A program made the position numbers and the translations under genes. Shown piece after piece: positions 27,172 to 34,493 of a DNA stretch of 45,856 nucleotides. Position 1 is the first letter of the stretch; each line of letters begins with the position of its first letter. The notes beneath the pieces are model-generated. The model was not told the origin of the DNA. It searched no databases and saw only the letters and a program-made list of their open reading frames with translations. Source of the DNA: Streptomyces sp. NP160 (lineage in GTDB: Bacteria; Actinomycetota; Actinomycetes; Actinomycetales; Quadrisphaeraceae); contig NZ_VDMJ01000049.1 in NCBI RefSeq assembly GCF_006335115.1, positions 1-45,856 of the forward strand, in the 5' to 3' direction.

Positions 27172-29112
27172 TCAGCAGGCGCAGGTGCTGCGCGGTGAGG
27201 GGATGTCCGGCGGCGGGTCCTCTGGTCTGCCTGGACCGTGCCCCGGGACTGCACCCGACGGTCTCGGAACGTCACCGCGAGGTGGTGCTGGCGGTGGTCC
27301 AGGTGGCGCAGCGCAGCGGTGCGGGTCCACCCGCAGCAGCATCTGCTCAGCGCGCTGGGCGGTGGAGTGCTCCACCGCGCGCCGAGGGTTCAGCAACCAC
27401 CGCTGCAACGGGTCGATGCTCACCGGTGGCCGCACCTGCGGAGCACCGTCGACCATCCGCACCGCCCACACCCCGACGGTGACCAGGACGTGGTGGCGCC
27501 CGCACAGCAGCACGCCCTGGTCGACGTCGGTCGGGCCGCCGGCGGCCCACTCGTGCACGTGGTGGGCCTCCCACCACCCCGGCGGGGCGGTGCACCCCGG
27601 GATCACGCACCCACCGTCACGCGCGAGCATCGCCCGCCGCTGGGCCGGGGAGAACAACCGCACGCTGCGCCCCAGCGCCAACGCCGCCGCCGCCGGTCCC
27701 TGGCACGACAGCGTCACCGCGTGCAGCAGCGCCGAGCACGCCAGGTGCTGCAGCGCCGCAGTGGAGAGGCCCCGCCGCGTCGTCTCACAGGTGGCGCGCC
27801 CGGACCCGGGCACCCCGGTGAGCTGCTCGGCGGTGGCCGTCACGATGATCCGCGGGGGCTCCCCGCCCCGGGTCTGGTCCCCGGTGCGTCCCAGACGGGC
27901 CAGCAGCCCCAGCGCATCAGCGCGGCGCTGGGGTGCGGTGCGCTCATCACGCACCACCACCCCCGCCCGCCGACCCCGCCGACCCCGCCGGCACTCCTCA
28001 CCCGGTGAGCCGGTGCTGTCGCCGTCCAGGCCGGGCAGGGGCTGGTCGTCCCCGTCGGCGTCTACGTGAGCGTCCACCTCGACATCCACCTCGGCGTCCA
28101 CCTCGGCGTCCAGGTCGGGGTCCAACACGCTGCGTCGGTCCTGGTCGGCCAGCGGTGCGGTGGTGGTGGGCTCGGGCTCGGCGTAGTGGTCGATGGCGGC
28201 CTTGAGCTCGGCGCCGGTGACCGCGTCCAGGTGCCCGCGGATGTCCACGCTGCCGTCCTCGTGGACGGTGAGGTTCACGTAGCGCTTGTCGATGGCGTCG
28301 GGGTCGAAGCCGCGGTCGGCGCGGGCCGGGTCCAGCTTCTGCGCCAGCACCTCGCAGGCGATGGCGGCCTGAGGGTGGGTCAGCCCGGGCAGGGTGGCGG
28401 CCAGCAGGTGGTCGGCTTCGGCGGCGTGGGCGCGTTGGACGCTCCGGGGCAGGGAGGCCAGGGTGCGCCGGGCCAGGGAGGCGATGTCGGTGGAGATCCT
28501 TCCCGCGGCGTGCTGCTCTCCGACGCGCCCCAGGCCCTCCCCGCGGACCCAGTGAGCCGAGCTGCTCCCCTCGCTGCCGGTGCCGGTGCCGGTGTCGGTG
28601 TCGGTGGGGTCGGGCTCCGGCGCGTGAAGAGGGCCGATGGGGGCGGTCAGGGCCTTGGCCAGGTGGGCTTCGGTGCTGGCGCGGCGGGCGTCGGCGCCGG
28701 TGTGGGTCAGCAGCAGGTCGGTGGGGTTGGTCGCCCCGACGACGGTGAGGTCTTCGGGGGTGAAGCTGGCGGTCAGGCGCAGCACGGCCGCCTCCAGCAC
28801 GTGCCGGGTGCGGGCGGCCTGGCCCAGCGCCGCCACCCGCTGGTGCGGGCTCAGGGTGGTCAGGTAGCAGGCCGCTGCGGCGGCGTCGTCCACGGCGGTG
28901 CGCGCGGCGCTCAGCGCCTCGGCGAGGGGACCGGTCACCTCCAGCGGGAACCCCTCGTCGAGCGGCCCGCCGTCGCCGTCCTCATCAGTGCAGGGGATCC
29001 GGTCAGCGCCGAGCGCACCGGGGGCCAGGGGCTCGACGACCCACTCCGGGCCCCCTCCTGCCACCGCGCTGGAGTCGCCCTCGTGGGGCGTCTCGGTGGC
29101 GGTCCAGGTCAT
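27172..29112 (-). CDS. DUF222/13E12-type HNH endonuclease-like protein
   Basis: A 646-residue protein: DUF222 helical domain (about 75-290), then the HNH motif near residue 545 (GCVIPGCTAPPGWWEAHHVHEWAAGGPTDVDQGVLLCGRHH), with paired Cys for zinc and the HH..H..N-type core. These multicopy actinobacterial proteins are presumed nucleases but their role is unknown. Two low-complexity insertions are odd: DPTDTDTGTGTGSE (about 165-180) and an acidic DLDAEVDAEVDVEVDAHVD stretch (about 330-350), both from short DNA repeats. ATG 29112 is chosen because a -10-like TAGCGT ends 7 nt upstream (29120-29125), with TTCGAC 16 bp further up, suggesting a leaderless message. There is no transposase or repeat border near it. 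Confidence 0.85.
   Translation of the reverse strand: MTWTATETPHEGDSSAVAGGGPEWVVEPLAPGALGADRIPCTDEDGDGGPLDEGFPLEVTGPLAEALSAARTAVDDAAAAACYLTTLSPHQRVAALGQAARTRHVLEAAVLRLTASFTPEDLTVVGATNPTDLLLTHTGADARRASTEAHLAKALTAPIGPLHAPEPDPTDTDTGTGTGSEGSSSAHWVRGEGLGRVGEQHAAGRISTDIASLARRTLASLPRSVQRAHAAEADHLLAATLPGLTHPQAAIACEVLAQKLDPARADRGFDPDAIDKRYVNLTVHEDGSVDIRGHLDAVTGAELKAAIDHYAEPEPTTTAPLADQDRRSVLDPDLDAEVDAEVDVEVDAHVDADGDDQPLPGLDGDSTGSPGEECRRGRRGRRAGVVVRDERTAPQRRADALGLLARLGRTGDQTRGGEPPRIIVTATAEQLTGVPGSGRATCETTRRGLSTAALQHLACSALLHAVTLSCQGPAAAALALGRSVRLFSPAQRRAMLARDGGCVIPGCTAPPGWWEAHHVHEWAAGGPTDVDQGVLLCGRHHVLVTVGVWAVRMVDGAPQVRPPVSIDPLQRWLLNPRRAVEHSTAQRAEQMLLRVDPHRCAAPPGPPPAPPRGDVPRPSGAVPGHGPGRPEDPPPDIPSPRSTCAC
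28060..28122. repeat. In-frame acidic repeat in the HNH gene
   Basis: GTCCACCTCGRC-type units repeat about five times and encode alternating Asp/Glu/Val residues on the minus strand. A second short tract of GGTGCCGGTG/GGTGTCGGTG units is at 28575-28608 and encodes the TDTGTGTG stretch. Confidence 0.7.
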
Positions 29113-29119
29113 GTGGATC

Positions 29120-29125
29120 ACGCTA
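29120..29125 (-). promoter_or_regulatory. Leaderless -10 box of the HNH gene
   Basis: On the minus strand TAGCGT ends 7 nt before the ATG at 29112, with a -35-like TTCGAC 16 bp upstream. The same hexamer occurs before the GNAT and sigma genes at 41015 and 39094. Confidence 0.5.
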
Positions 29126-29273
29126 GAGGGCACCACCGACAGTCGAACGGGTGTGCAACGCCGCTGCACAGGGGGACGACCCGCGCAACTCGAGGATCAC
29201 CCGTCCGCCGCGTCCTCACGATCGGTCGCGCTCGTTCACAGGCCCGCAGCGGACCGCCGAGACGACGAGCACC

Positions 29274-30029
29274 TCAGTCCGCAGGGCCCCCGCAGACGGC
29301 ATCACGGAACTCGGCAGCCGGCACCGTCAGCGGGGCCTGCGAGCCGCTCGAGGGCCCGTTCGCGTCACGCCGCACCTCGCCTGGCCGCAGGGCGGCCAGC
29401 TGCTCGGCGCTGAACGCCACCTGCGCGAGCCCGTACCGGTCGCCCTGCGCGGTGGCGATCACCAGCTCCTGCTGGTCCAGGCGCAGCGCTGAGGCGTCAC
29501 CGCAGGTCCAGCGCGGCCCCGGGTCGGCGAGGTCCACGAGAGCGCTCGTGGTGACCGGCTCGTCGGTGCGCAGCTCCAGCAGCGGCTCGTCGGGCCGGTC
29601 ACCGCGGTTCGGACCGTAGACGGAGACGGTGTCCACCGAGCCGTAGCAGACGGCGAGCGCCAGCACGGGGCTCCCCGTGTCGTCCACGGCCACGCCGGTG
29701 ACGCCGTTCAGCCCCGAGTCCCACCCGCCGGGGCCGCTGTCGCCGGGCAGGACGATCCGCGCGGCCACCACCACCAGCGCGAGGGCGGCGTTCGCCGCGA
29801 CCGGGAGCCACCACCGCGGCCGGCGCCGGTCCAGGCCCGCACCGGACAGCAGCACCGCCACCAGGCCGAGCCCCCCGACCGCGGTGGCCAGCAGGAGCAG
29901 GAGCCCGCCGCCGATGTTCGGACCGCCCCACGCCCCCGGCAGCGCGGTGGTGAGCACCTCGTCCACGAGCCACCAGCCCAGGCCCACCGCCAGCAGCACG
30001 TGGCCGGCGCGCCACGACGTCCTCAGCAC
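29274..30029 (-). CDS. Membrane protein with extracytoplasmic domain, function unknown
   Basis: The 251-residue product has three predicted membrane segments in the first 90 residues (VLLAVGLGWWLVDEVLTTAL; LLLLLATAVGGLGLVAVLLSG; WLPVAANAALALVVVAARIVL) and then a soluble domain of about 150 residues with a strand-rich look (GVAVDDTGSPVLALAVCYGSVDTVSVYG..) and Cys at about 150, 199 and 247. I recognise no family. The GTG at 30029 follows GGGGGAGGGG by 8 nt; earlier codons of the open frame overlap the APH fusion gene. It lies 38 nt downstream of that gene on the same strand and may be cotranscribed with it. Confidence 0.7.
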   Translation of the reverse strand: MLRTSWRAGHVLLAVGLGWWLVDEVLTTALPGAWGGPNIGGGLLLLLATAVGGLGLVAVLLSGAGLDRRRPRWWLPVAANAALALVVVAARIVLPGDSGPGGWDSGLNGVTGVAVDDTGSPVLALAVCYGSVDTVSVYGPNRGDRPDEPLLELRTDEPVTTSALVDLADPGPRWTCGDASALRLDQQELVIATAQGDRYGLAQVAFSAEQLAALRPGEVRRDANGPSSGSQAPLTVPAAEFRDAVCGGPAD

Positions 30030-30067
30030 GGCGACACCCCTCCCCCGGACACCGCTCGCGCCGGGCG

Positions 30068-31261
30068 TCAGCCGACGGCGGCGGCCCACCCCGCGGTGTC
30101 GTCGGGGCCGGGGACGGCCGTGATCCCGTGCCAGAGCAGCAGCGCGTCGAACCACGCCCGCTCGGCGCGTCCGAGGCGCCGCACCGACTCGTAGCCCTCC
30201 ACGAGCGCGCGCTGCGCGTCCGGTGGGGTCGGGGCCCACCCGGTGAACAGCGTGCCGAGGTAGGTGCACGCGGCGGCGAGGTCGTCGACGCGGTGCCGCA
30301 CGGAGACGTCGTCGACGTCGAGGACGGCGACCACCTCGCCGTCCCGCACCAGCACGTTGGCGGCGCGGAAGTCGCCGTGGACCAGCTGCGGGACGTCGTC
30401 GTCCAGCTCCGGCAGGTCGGCGAGCAGCGCGGCCAGCCGGCGCGACGCCCCCGGCACCAGCCCCCGGTCGCCCTCCGCGAGCCAGGTGCCGAGGTGCGCG
30501 CGCAGCGGGACGGACGCCCCGCGGCGGGTCGGCGGCAGGGCGGCGACCAGCCCGGCGGGCGCGTCCGCGAGGGCCGCGTGCAGGTGGGCGAGGGCGGCGC
30601 CCGCGGCGCGCACGGCGTCGCGGTCAGTCGTGTCGAGCCAGTCGCCCTGGACGTGCGGGAGCACGGTGACCGACAGCGGCCCGAGCGGGCCGTCGACGAC
30701 GACGCGGGGACGTCCGTCCAGCGCGGTGACGGGCGCCGCCACGGGGACGCCTCGGTCCGCGAGCAGGAGGAGCAGCTGCGCGAGGGCGTCGAGCCGGCCG
30801 AACCACGAGGAGTCGCCAGACCACTTGACCACGAGGTCCCCGCCGTCGCCGGTGGCCCAGGCGATGGCGTTGCGGTCGCTGACCACCACGCGCGGGACGG
30901 ACGTCACGGCCAGGCCCCAGGTGGCGGCCCACGCCGCCGTCTGGGCCCCAGCGAGCATCGACCCGCCGAAGGGGACGGTCGCGACCCCGTCCGCCAGCAG
31001 GCCGATGGTGGCGGTGCGGCCCCGGCGGAGGTTGCGGGCCGCGAGGTTGGGGAGGTAGCCCATCTCCGCCGCCACGGCCCTCACCTGCTCGGCCACGGCG
31101 GGCCTGACCCGGCCGCCGTCGCGCTCGTTCAGGACCAGGGAGACGGTGGAGGTCGAGACGCCGAGGTGCGTCGCGACGTCGCGCAGCGTGACCAGCAGGA
31201 CCCCCTCGAGACCGCGGCGTCCAACGATGGATGCCGTCGAGGGGAGACGGTGGAGCGTCAA
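30068..31261 (-). CDS. LacI-HTH / aminoglycoside-phosphotransferase fusion protein
   Basis: A single 397-residue open frame joins two unrelated families. Residues about 24-107 are a LacI N-terminus: TLRDVATHLGVSTSTVSLVLNE (HTH), MGYLPNLAARNLRRGRT (hinge helix) and the first strand-helix of the effector domain (IGLLADGVATVPFGGSMLAG). From about 108 it becomes an APH-type kinase: N-lobe RVVVSDRNAIAWATGDGGDLVVKWS with the ATP Lys, catalytic loop LVHGDFRAANVL (HxDxxxxN) and metal site VLDVDD near 330. The LacI effector domain is otherwise missing. The only in-frame start before the HTH is TTG 31261; an internal ATG at 30958 could give a kinase-only product. It could be a working DNA-binding kinase or the scar of a deletion joining two genes. 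Substrate unknown. Confidence 0.85.
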   Translation of the reverse strand: MTLHRLPSTASIVGRRGLEGVLLVTLRDVATHLGVSTSTVSLVLNERDGGRVRPAVAEQVRAVAAEMGYLPNLAARNLRRGRTATIGLLADGVATVPFGGSMLAGAQTAAWAATWGLAVTSVPRVVVSDRNAIAWATGDGGDLVVKWSGDSSWFGRLDALAQLLLLLADRGVPVAAPVTALDGRPRVVVDGPLGPLSVTVLPHVQGDWLDTTDRDAVRAAGAALAHLHAALADAPAGLVAALPPTRRGASVPLRAHLGTWLAEGDRGLVPGASRRLAALLADLPELDDDVPQLVHGDFRAANVLVRDGEVVAVLDVDDVSVRHRVDDLAAACTYLGTLFTGWAPTPPDAQRALVEGYESVRRLGRAERAWFDALLLWHGITAVPGPDDTAGWAAAVG

Positions 31262-31272
31262 GGTCGTTGACG
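31256..31272. promoter_or_regulatory. Inverted repeat at the start of the LacI-APH gene
   Basis: CGTCAA-GGTCG-TTGACG is a 17-bp inverted repeat that overlaps the TTG start codon, and the related dyad CGTTG-ACG-CAACG is at 31265-31277. It could be an autoregulatory site, but its odd spacer is unlike most LacI operators. Confidence 0.4.
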
Positions 31273-31359
31273 CAACGGCGGCCCTCCCGCGTGGGGACGC
31301 GGGGCGTGGCGCGGAATGGTCACCGGGCGGCTGTCGGTGGCGGCGCCGATGCTGGAGGG

Positions 31360-31458
31360 GTGTTCCTCTTCTTCAGCAACCGGGCGGGGTGCCTGGGGTC
31401 GCTGGTCATCTCGCTCGTCCTGACCCTGGTGGTCATCGCCGCCCTCGCTCTGCTGTGA
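31360..31458 (+). CDS. Small membrane protein (32 residues)
   Basis: A GTG preceded by GGAGGG opens a 32-residue frame: FFSNRAGCLG followed by SLVISLVLTLVVIAALALL, a single hydrophobic helix. I recall similar tiny actinobacterial proteins starting FLFFSNR-GCLGSL, but could not check this. Its stop overlaps the GTG of the SPL-family gene by 4 nt (GTGA), which strongly suggests that it is translated and coupled. The ribosome site is very close to the start, which is a weakness. The function is unknown; it may be a membrane partner or only a translational leader for the next gene. Confidence 0.6.
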   Translation: MFLFFSNRAGCLGSLVISLVLTLVVIAALALL

Positions 31459-32549
31459 CGGTCCCCGCACCGGTCCCACCGCCGGTCCGCCCGCGCCGCC
31501 TGCTCGACGTCCGCACCGTCTACGCCGAACCCGCGGCGCTGGCCCTGCCCCGGGGGCGGCAGGTGGTCGAGCGCTGGCCCGACGCCGAGGTGATCGAGGT
31601 CTCCTCCGCGCTGCGCATCCCGCAGGTCCACGGCGACGACGCGAGCGTCGAGCGCTGGGTGCGCACCAAGACCGAGGTGCTGGCGCTCGGGGTGCGCAAG
31701 ACGCTGACGGCCCGCAAGAACGACAGGTCGGCCAACTGGATCGCGCCGTCGCTGTCCAACGGATGCGCGATGGCCTGCGCCTACTGCTACGTGCCGCGGC
31801 ACAAGGGGTACGCCAACCCGATCACCGTCTACGCCAACAGCGACGACGTGGTCGGCTACCTGCAGCGGCACGTCGCCCGGCAGGGGGTGAAGCCCGGACC
31901 GGACCAGTGCGACCCGGCCGCGTGGATCTACGACATCGGCGAGAACTCCGACGCCTCCGTCGACGCGGTGGTCTCCGACAACGTGCGCGACCTGGTGCGC
32001 GCCTTCGCGGACCTGCCCACGGCCAAGGCGAGCTTCGCCACCAAGCACGTCAACCGCGCCCTGCTCACCTACGACCCGCGCGGGCGCACCCGGGTCCGGT
32101 TCTCGGTGATGCCGGAGCGGATGGCGAAGCTCGTGGACGTCCGCACCGACCCGGTGCGCGAGCGGATCGCCGCCGTGGACGACTTCGTGGACGCCGGGTA
32201 CGAGGTGCACCTCAACCTCTCCCCGGTGGTCGTCCACGAGGGCTGGCTGGAGGAGTGGGCGGAGCTGCTGGGCCAGCTCGACGACGCGCTGTCGCCGCGC
32301 TCGAAGGCGCAGTGCGCGGCGGAGGTCATCTTCCTCACGCACAACGCGGGCCTGCACGAGGTGAACCTCGGGTGGCACCCCAAGGGCGAGGAGGCGCTGT
32401 GGCGCCCCGACGTCCAGGAGTCCAAGCGCTCCCACAACGGCATGGAGAACGTCCGCTACCGGGCCCGGTGGAAGGCGGTGTGGGTGCAGCGCCTGCTGGA
32501 CCTCATCGCCGAGCGCACCCCGTGGCTCACCGTGCGCTACGCCTTCTGA
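31455..32549 (+). CDS. Spore photoproduct lyase-family radical SAM protein
   Basis: The 364-residue protein contains the radical SAM motif SNGCAMACAYCYVPRHKGYANPITVY (about 93-118), with the C-x3-C-x2-C cluster ligands, and SPL-like regions IYDIGENSDAS, FATKHVNRALLTYDPRGRTRVRFSVMP, VDAGYEVHLNLSPVVVHEGW, AEVIFLTHNAGLHEVNLGWHP and KSHNGMENVRYRARWK-like NGMENVRYRARWK near the end. True SPL repairs the spore photoproduct in Bacillus DNA. Actinobacterial relatives exist in non-sporulating species, and their substrate is uncertain. The conserved Cys used for H-atom transfer in Bacillus cannot be placed by eye. The GTG overlaps the stop of the tiny upstream gene. Family A repeats follow its stop. 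Confidence 0.85.
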   Translation: MTVPAPVPPPVRPRRLLDVRTVYAEPAALALPRGRQVVERWPDAEVIEVSSALRIPQVHGDDASVERWVRTKTEVLALGVRKTLTARKNDRSANWIAPSLSNGCAMACAYCYVPRHKGYANPITVYANSDDVVGYLQRHVARQGVKPGPDQCDPAAWIYDIGENSDASVDAVVSDNVRDLVRAFADLPTAKASFATKHVNRALLTYDPRGRTRVRFSVMPERMAKLVDVRTDPVRERIAAVDDFVDAGYEVHLNLSPVVVHEGWLEEWAELLGQLDDALSPRSKAQCAAEVIFLTHNAGLHEVNLGWHPKGEEALWRPDVQESKRSHNGMENVRYRARWKAVWVQRLLDLIAERTPWLTVRYAF

Positions 32550-32557
32550 CCCCCTCC

Positions 32558-32601
32558 CCGTGATCATGGACTTCCCGGGCACCTTCCGACCGTGATCACG
32601 G
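32558..32601. repeat. Paired family A repeats between convergent genes
   Basis: CCGTGATCATGG (32558-32569) and the perfect palindrome CCGTGATCACGG (32590-32601) fill the 68-bp gap between the convergent SPL and malic enzyme genes. They could act as a two-way terminator, though no U-rich tail is seen. Confidence 0.8.
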
Positions 32602-32617
32602 AGAGGCAGGGGTGGGG

Positions 32618-34309
32618 TCAGCGGTAGCCGGGGGTCCAGCGCGCGGCGCGGACGGCTGCGGCCAGCTCCTCGTCGGTGGCCTCCGGCGCGACGCCGTCGG
32701 CCACCGCCTGCCGGGCCACCGCCTCGGCGATGGCGAGCGCCGCCGTCGGCATGTCCGCCACCTCCGGCAGCAGCGCCCCGTCGGGGTCGTGCTTGACGGG
32801 TGACTGGTCGCCCAGCGCCAGCGCCGCCCGCAGGAGCATCCCGTCGGTGACGCGGGTGGCGCGGCTCGCGACCACGCCGAGCCCCACGGCCGGGAAGACG
32901 TAGACGTTGTTGCACTGCGCCACGCGCCGCTCGGCGCCGTCCCTCTCCACCGGCGGGAACGGCGACCCGGTGGCCACCAGGGCGCGGTCGTCGGTCCAGT
33001 CCGACAGGTCCTGCGGCGTCGCCTCCGCGTGGGAGGTCGGGTTGGACAGCGGGAGGATGATCGGCCGCTCCACGTGGCTGGCCATCTCGGTGACCACCGC
33101 GCGGGTGAAGATTCCGTGCGCGGACGACAGGCCGATGAGCGCCGTCGGCTTCACGCTGCGCACCACGGTCAGGAGGTCCAGCTCGCTGCGGTGCTCGACG
33201 TCGACGCCCCAGCCGGACAGCTGCTCGCGGCTCTTGGCGTAGCGGGCCTGGGCGTCCGTGAGCCCGGCCTGCCCCTCCACCAGCAGCCCGCCGACGTCGA
33301 GGACGTGCACGGCGGCGACGGCGTCGTCCTCCTCCGCCCCGTCGGCCACCATCGCCTGCACGAGGCGGTCGCAGACGCCGATGCCGGCCGACCCGGCGCC
33401 GACCATGACGATGCGCTGCTCGCGCAGCGGGGTGCCGCACACCGACGCGGCTCCCGTCATCGCCCCGGCGACCACCGCGGCGGTGCCCTGGATGTCGTCG
33501 TTGAAGGTCAGCAGCTGGTCGCGGTAGCGGTCGAGGATGGGCAGCGCGTTCTTGCTGGCGAAGTCCTCCCACTGCAGCAGCACGCCGGGCAGCTCCTCGC
33601 GCACCGCGGTGACGAAGGCGTCGACGAAGTCCTCGTAGTCCTGGCCCGTCACGCGGGGGTGGCGCCAGCCCAGGTAGAACGGGTCGTCGCGCAGCTCGTC
33701 GTCGTCGCAGCCGACGTCGAGGACGATCGGCAGCGTGCGCGCCGGGTCGATGCCGCCGATGGCGGTGTAGAGCGACAGCTTGCCGATCGGGATGCCCATG
33801 CCGCCCACGCCCTGGTCCCCCAGGCCGAGGATGCGCTGGCCGTCGGTGACGACGATGACGTCGACCTCGGCGCGGGGGCGGTTGCGCAGCACCTCGCGCA
33901 GGCGGTGCCGGTCGGGGTAGGCGACGAACAGACCTCGTGGACGGCGGTAGATCTGGCTGAAGCGCTGGCACGCGGCACCGACGGTGGGCGTGTAGACCAG
34001 CGGCAGCGCCTCCTCGACGTGGCGGGAGAGCACCTCGTAGAAGAGCACCTCGTTGGTGTCCTGCAGCTGGCGCAGGGTGATGTGCTGGGCGAGCTGCCGG
34101 GAGGTGCTCGACGTGCCCTCCACCGCCTGCACCGAGCGCCAGGCCCGGTCGGCCTGCTGCTCCAGGGTCTCCACCTGCGGGGGCAGCAGGCCGCGCAGGC
34201 CGCGGGAGTCGCGCTCGGCCTCGGTGAAGGCGGTGCCGCGGTTGAGCAGCGGGTCCTGCAGCAGCTGGAGCCCAGCCGCGGTCGTCTGGCTGGTGGAGGG
34301 ATCTCCCAC
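32618..34309 (-). CDS. NAD-dependent malic enzyme (oxaloacetate-decarboxylating)
   Basis: The 563-residue protein is a large-type malic enzyme: LLNRGTAFTEAERDSRGLRGLLP at 21-43, YTPTVGAACQRFSQIYRRPRGLF, VTDGQRILGLGDQGVGGMGIPIGKLSLYTA (about 155-184), WEDFASKNALPILDRYRD, TFNDDIQGTAAVVAGA and the Rossmann GAGSAGIGVCD (about 302-312). It converts malate to pyruvate and CO2 in the cytoplasm. About 540-565 residues is typical for the MaeA/SfcA type, shorter than MaeB fusions. The start is GTG 34309 with GGAG 6 nt upstream. It is divergent from the GlcD-GlcF-type gene; 34310-34493 holds both promoters, but I saw no clear operator. Confidence 0.95.
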   Translation of the reverse strand: MGDPSTSQTTAAGLQLLQDPLLNRGTAFTEAERDSRGLRGLLPPQVETLEQQADRAWRSVQAVEGTSSTSRQLAQHITLRQLQDTNEVLFYEVLSRHVEEALPLVYTPTVGAACQRFSQIYRRPRGLFVAYPDRHRLREVLRNRPRAEVDVIVVTDGQRILGLGDQGVGGMGIPIGKLSLYTAIGGIDPARTLPIVLDVGCDDDELRDDPFYLGWRHPRVTGQDYEDFVDAFVTAVREELPGVLLQWEDFASKNALPILDRYRDQLLTFNDDIQGTAAVVAGAMTGAASVCGTPLREQRIVMVGAGSAGIGVCDRLVQAMVADGAEEDDAVAAVHVLDVGGLLVEGQAGLTDAQARYAKSREQLSGWGVDVEHRSELDLLTVVRSVKPTALIGLSSAHGIFTRAVVTEMASHVERPIILPLSNPTSHAEATPQDLSDWTDDRALVATGSPFPPVERDGAERRVAQCNNVYVFPAVGLGVVASRATRVTDGMLLRAALALGDQSPVKHDPDGALLPEVADMPTAALAIAEAVARQAVADGVAPEATDEELAAAVRAARWTPGYR

Positions 34310-34493
34310 GGGTGTCTCCCAGGTCGCCGATCAGTTGCCGGTGGCGATCATCCCCGCCTGGTCGGTGAGCGCACCCCGAGGTGGTGACACAACGAACACA
34401 ACTGCGCGCCGAGCACCGGTAGTGGCGCGGCACCGACGGTGGGGATCGTCACAGCGCGCCGGGACCACGACCGGCGGCGGGGAGAATGACCGC

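Noticed and set aside
30068-31261. Reading the LacI-APH frame as two separate overlapping genes
   Set aside because: The frame is continuous and the internal ATG at 30958 has no ribosome binding site, so one fusion protein is the simpler reading; a second kinase-only start is not excluded.
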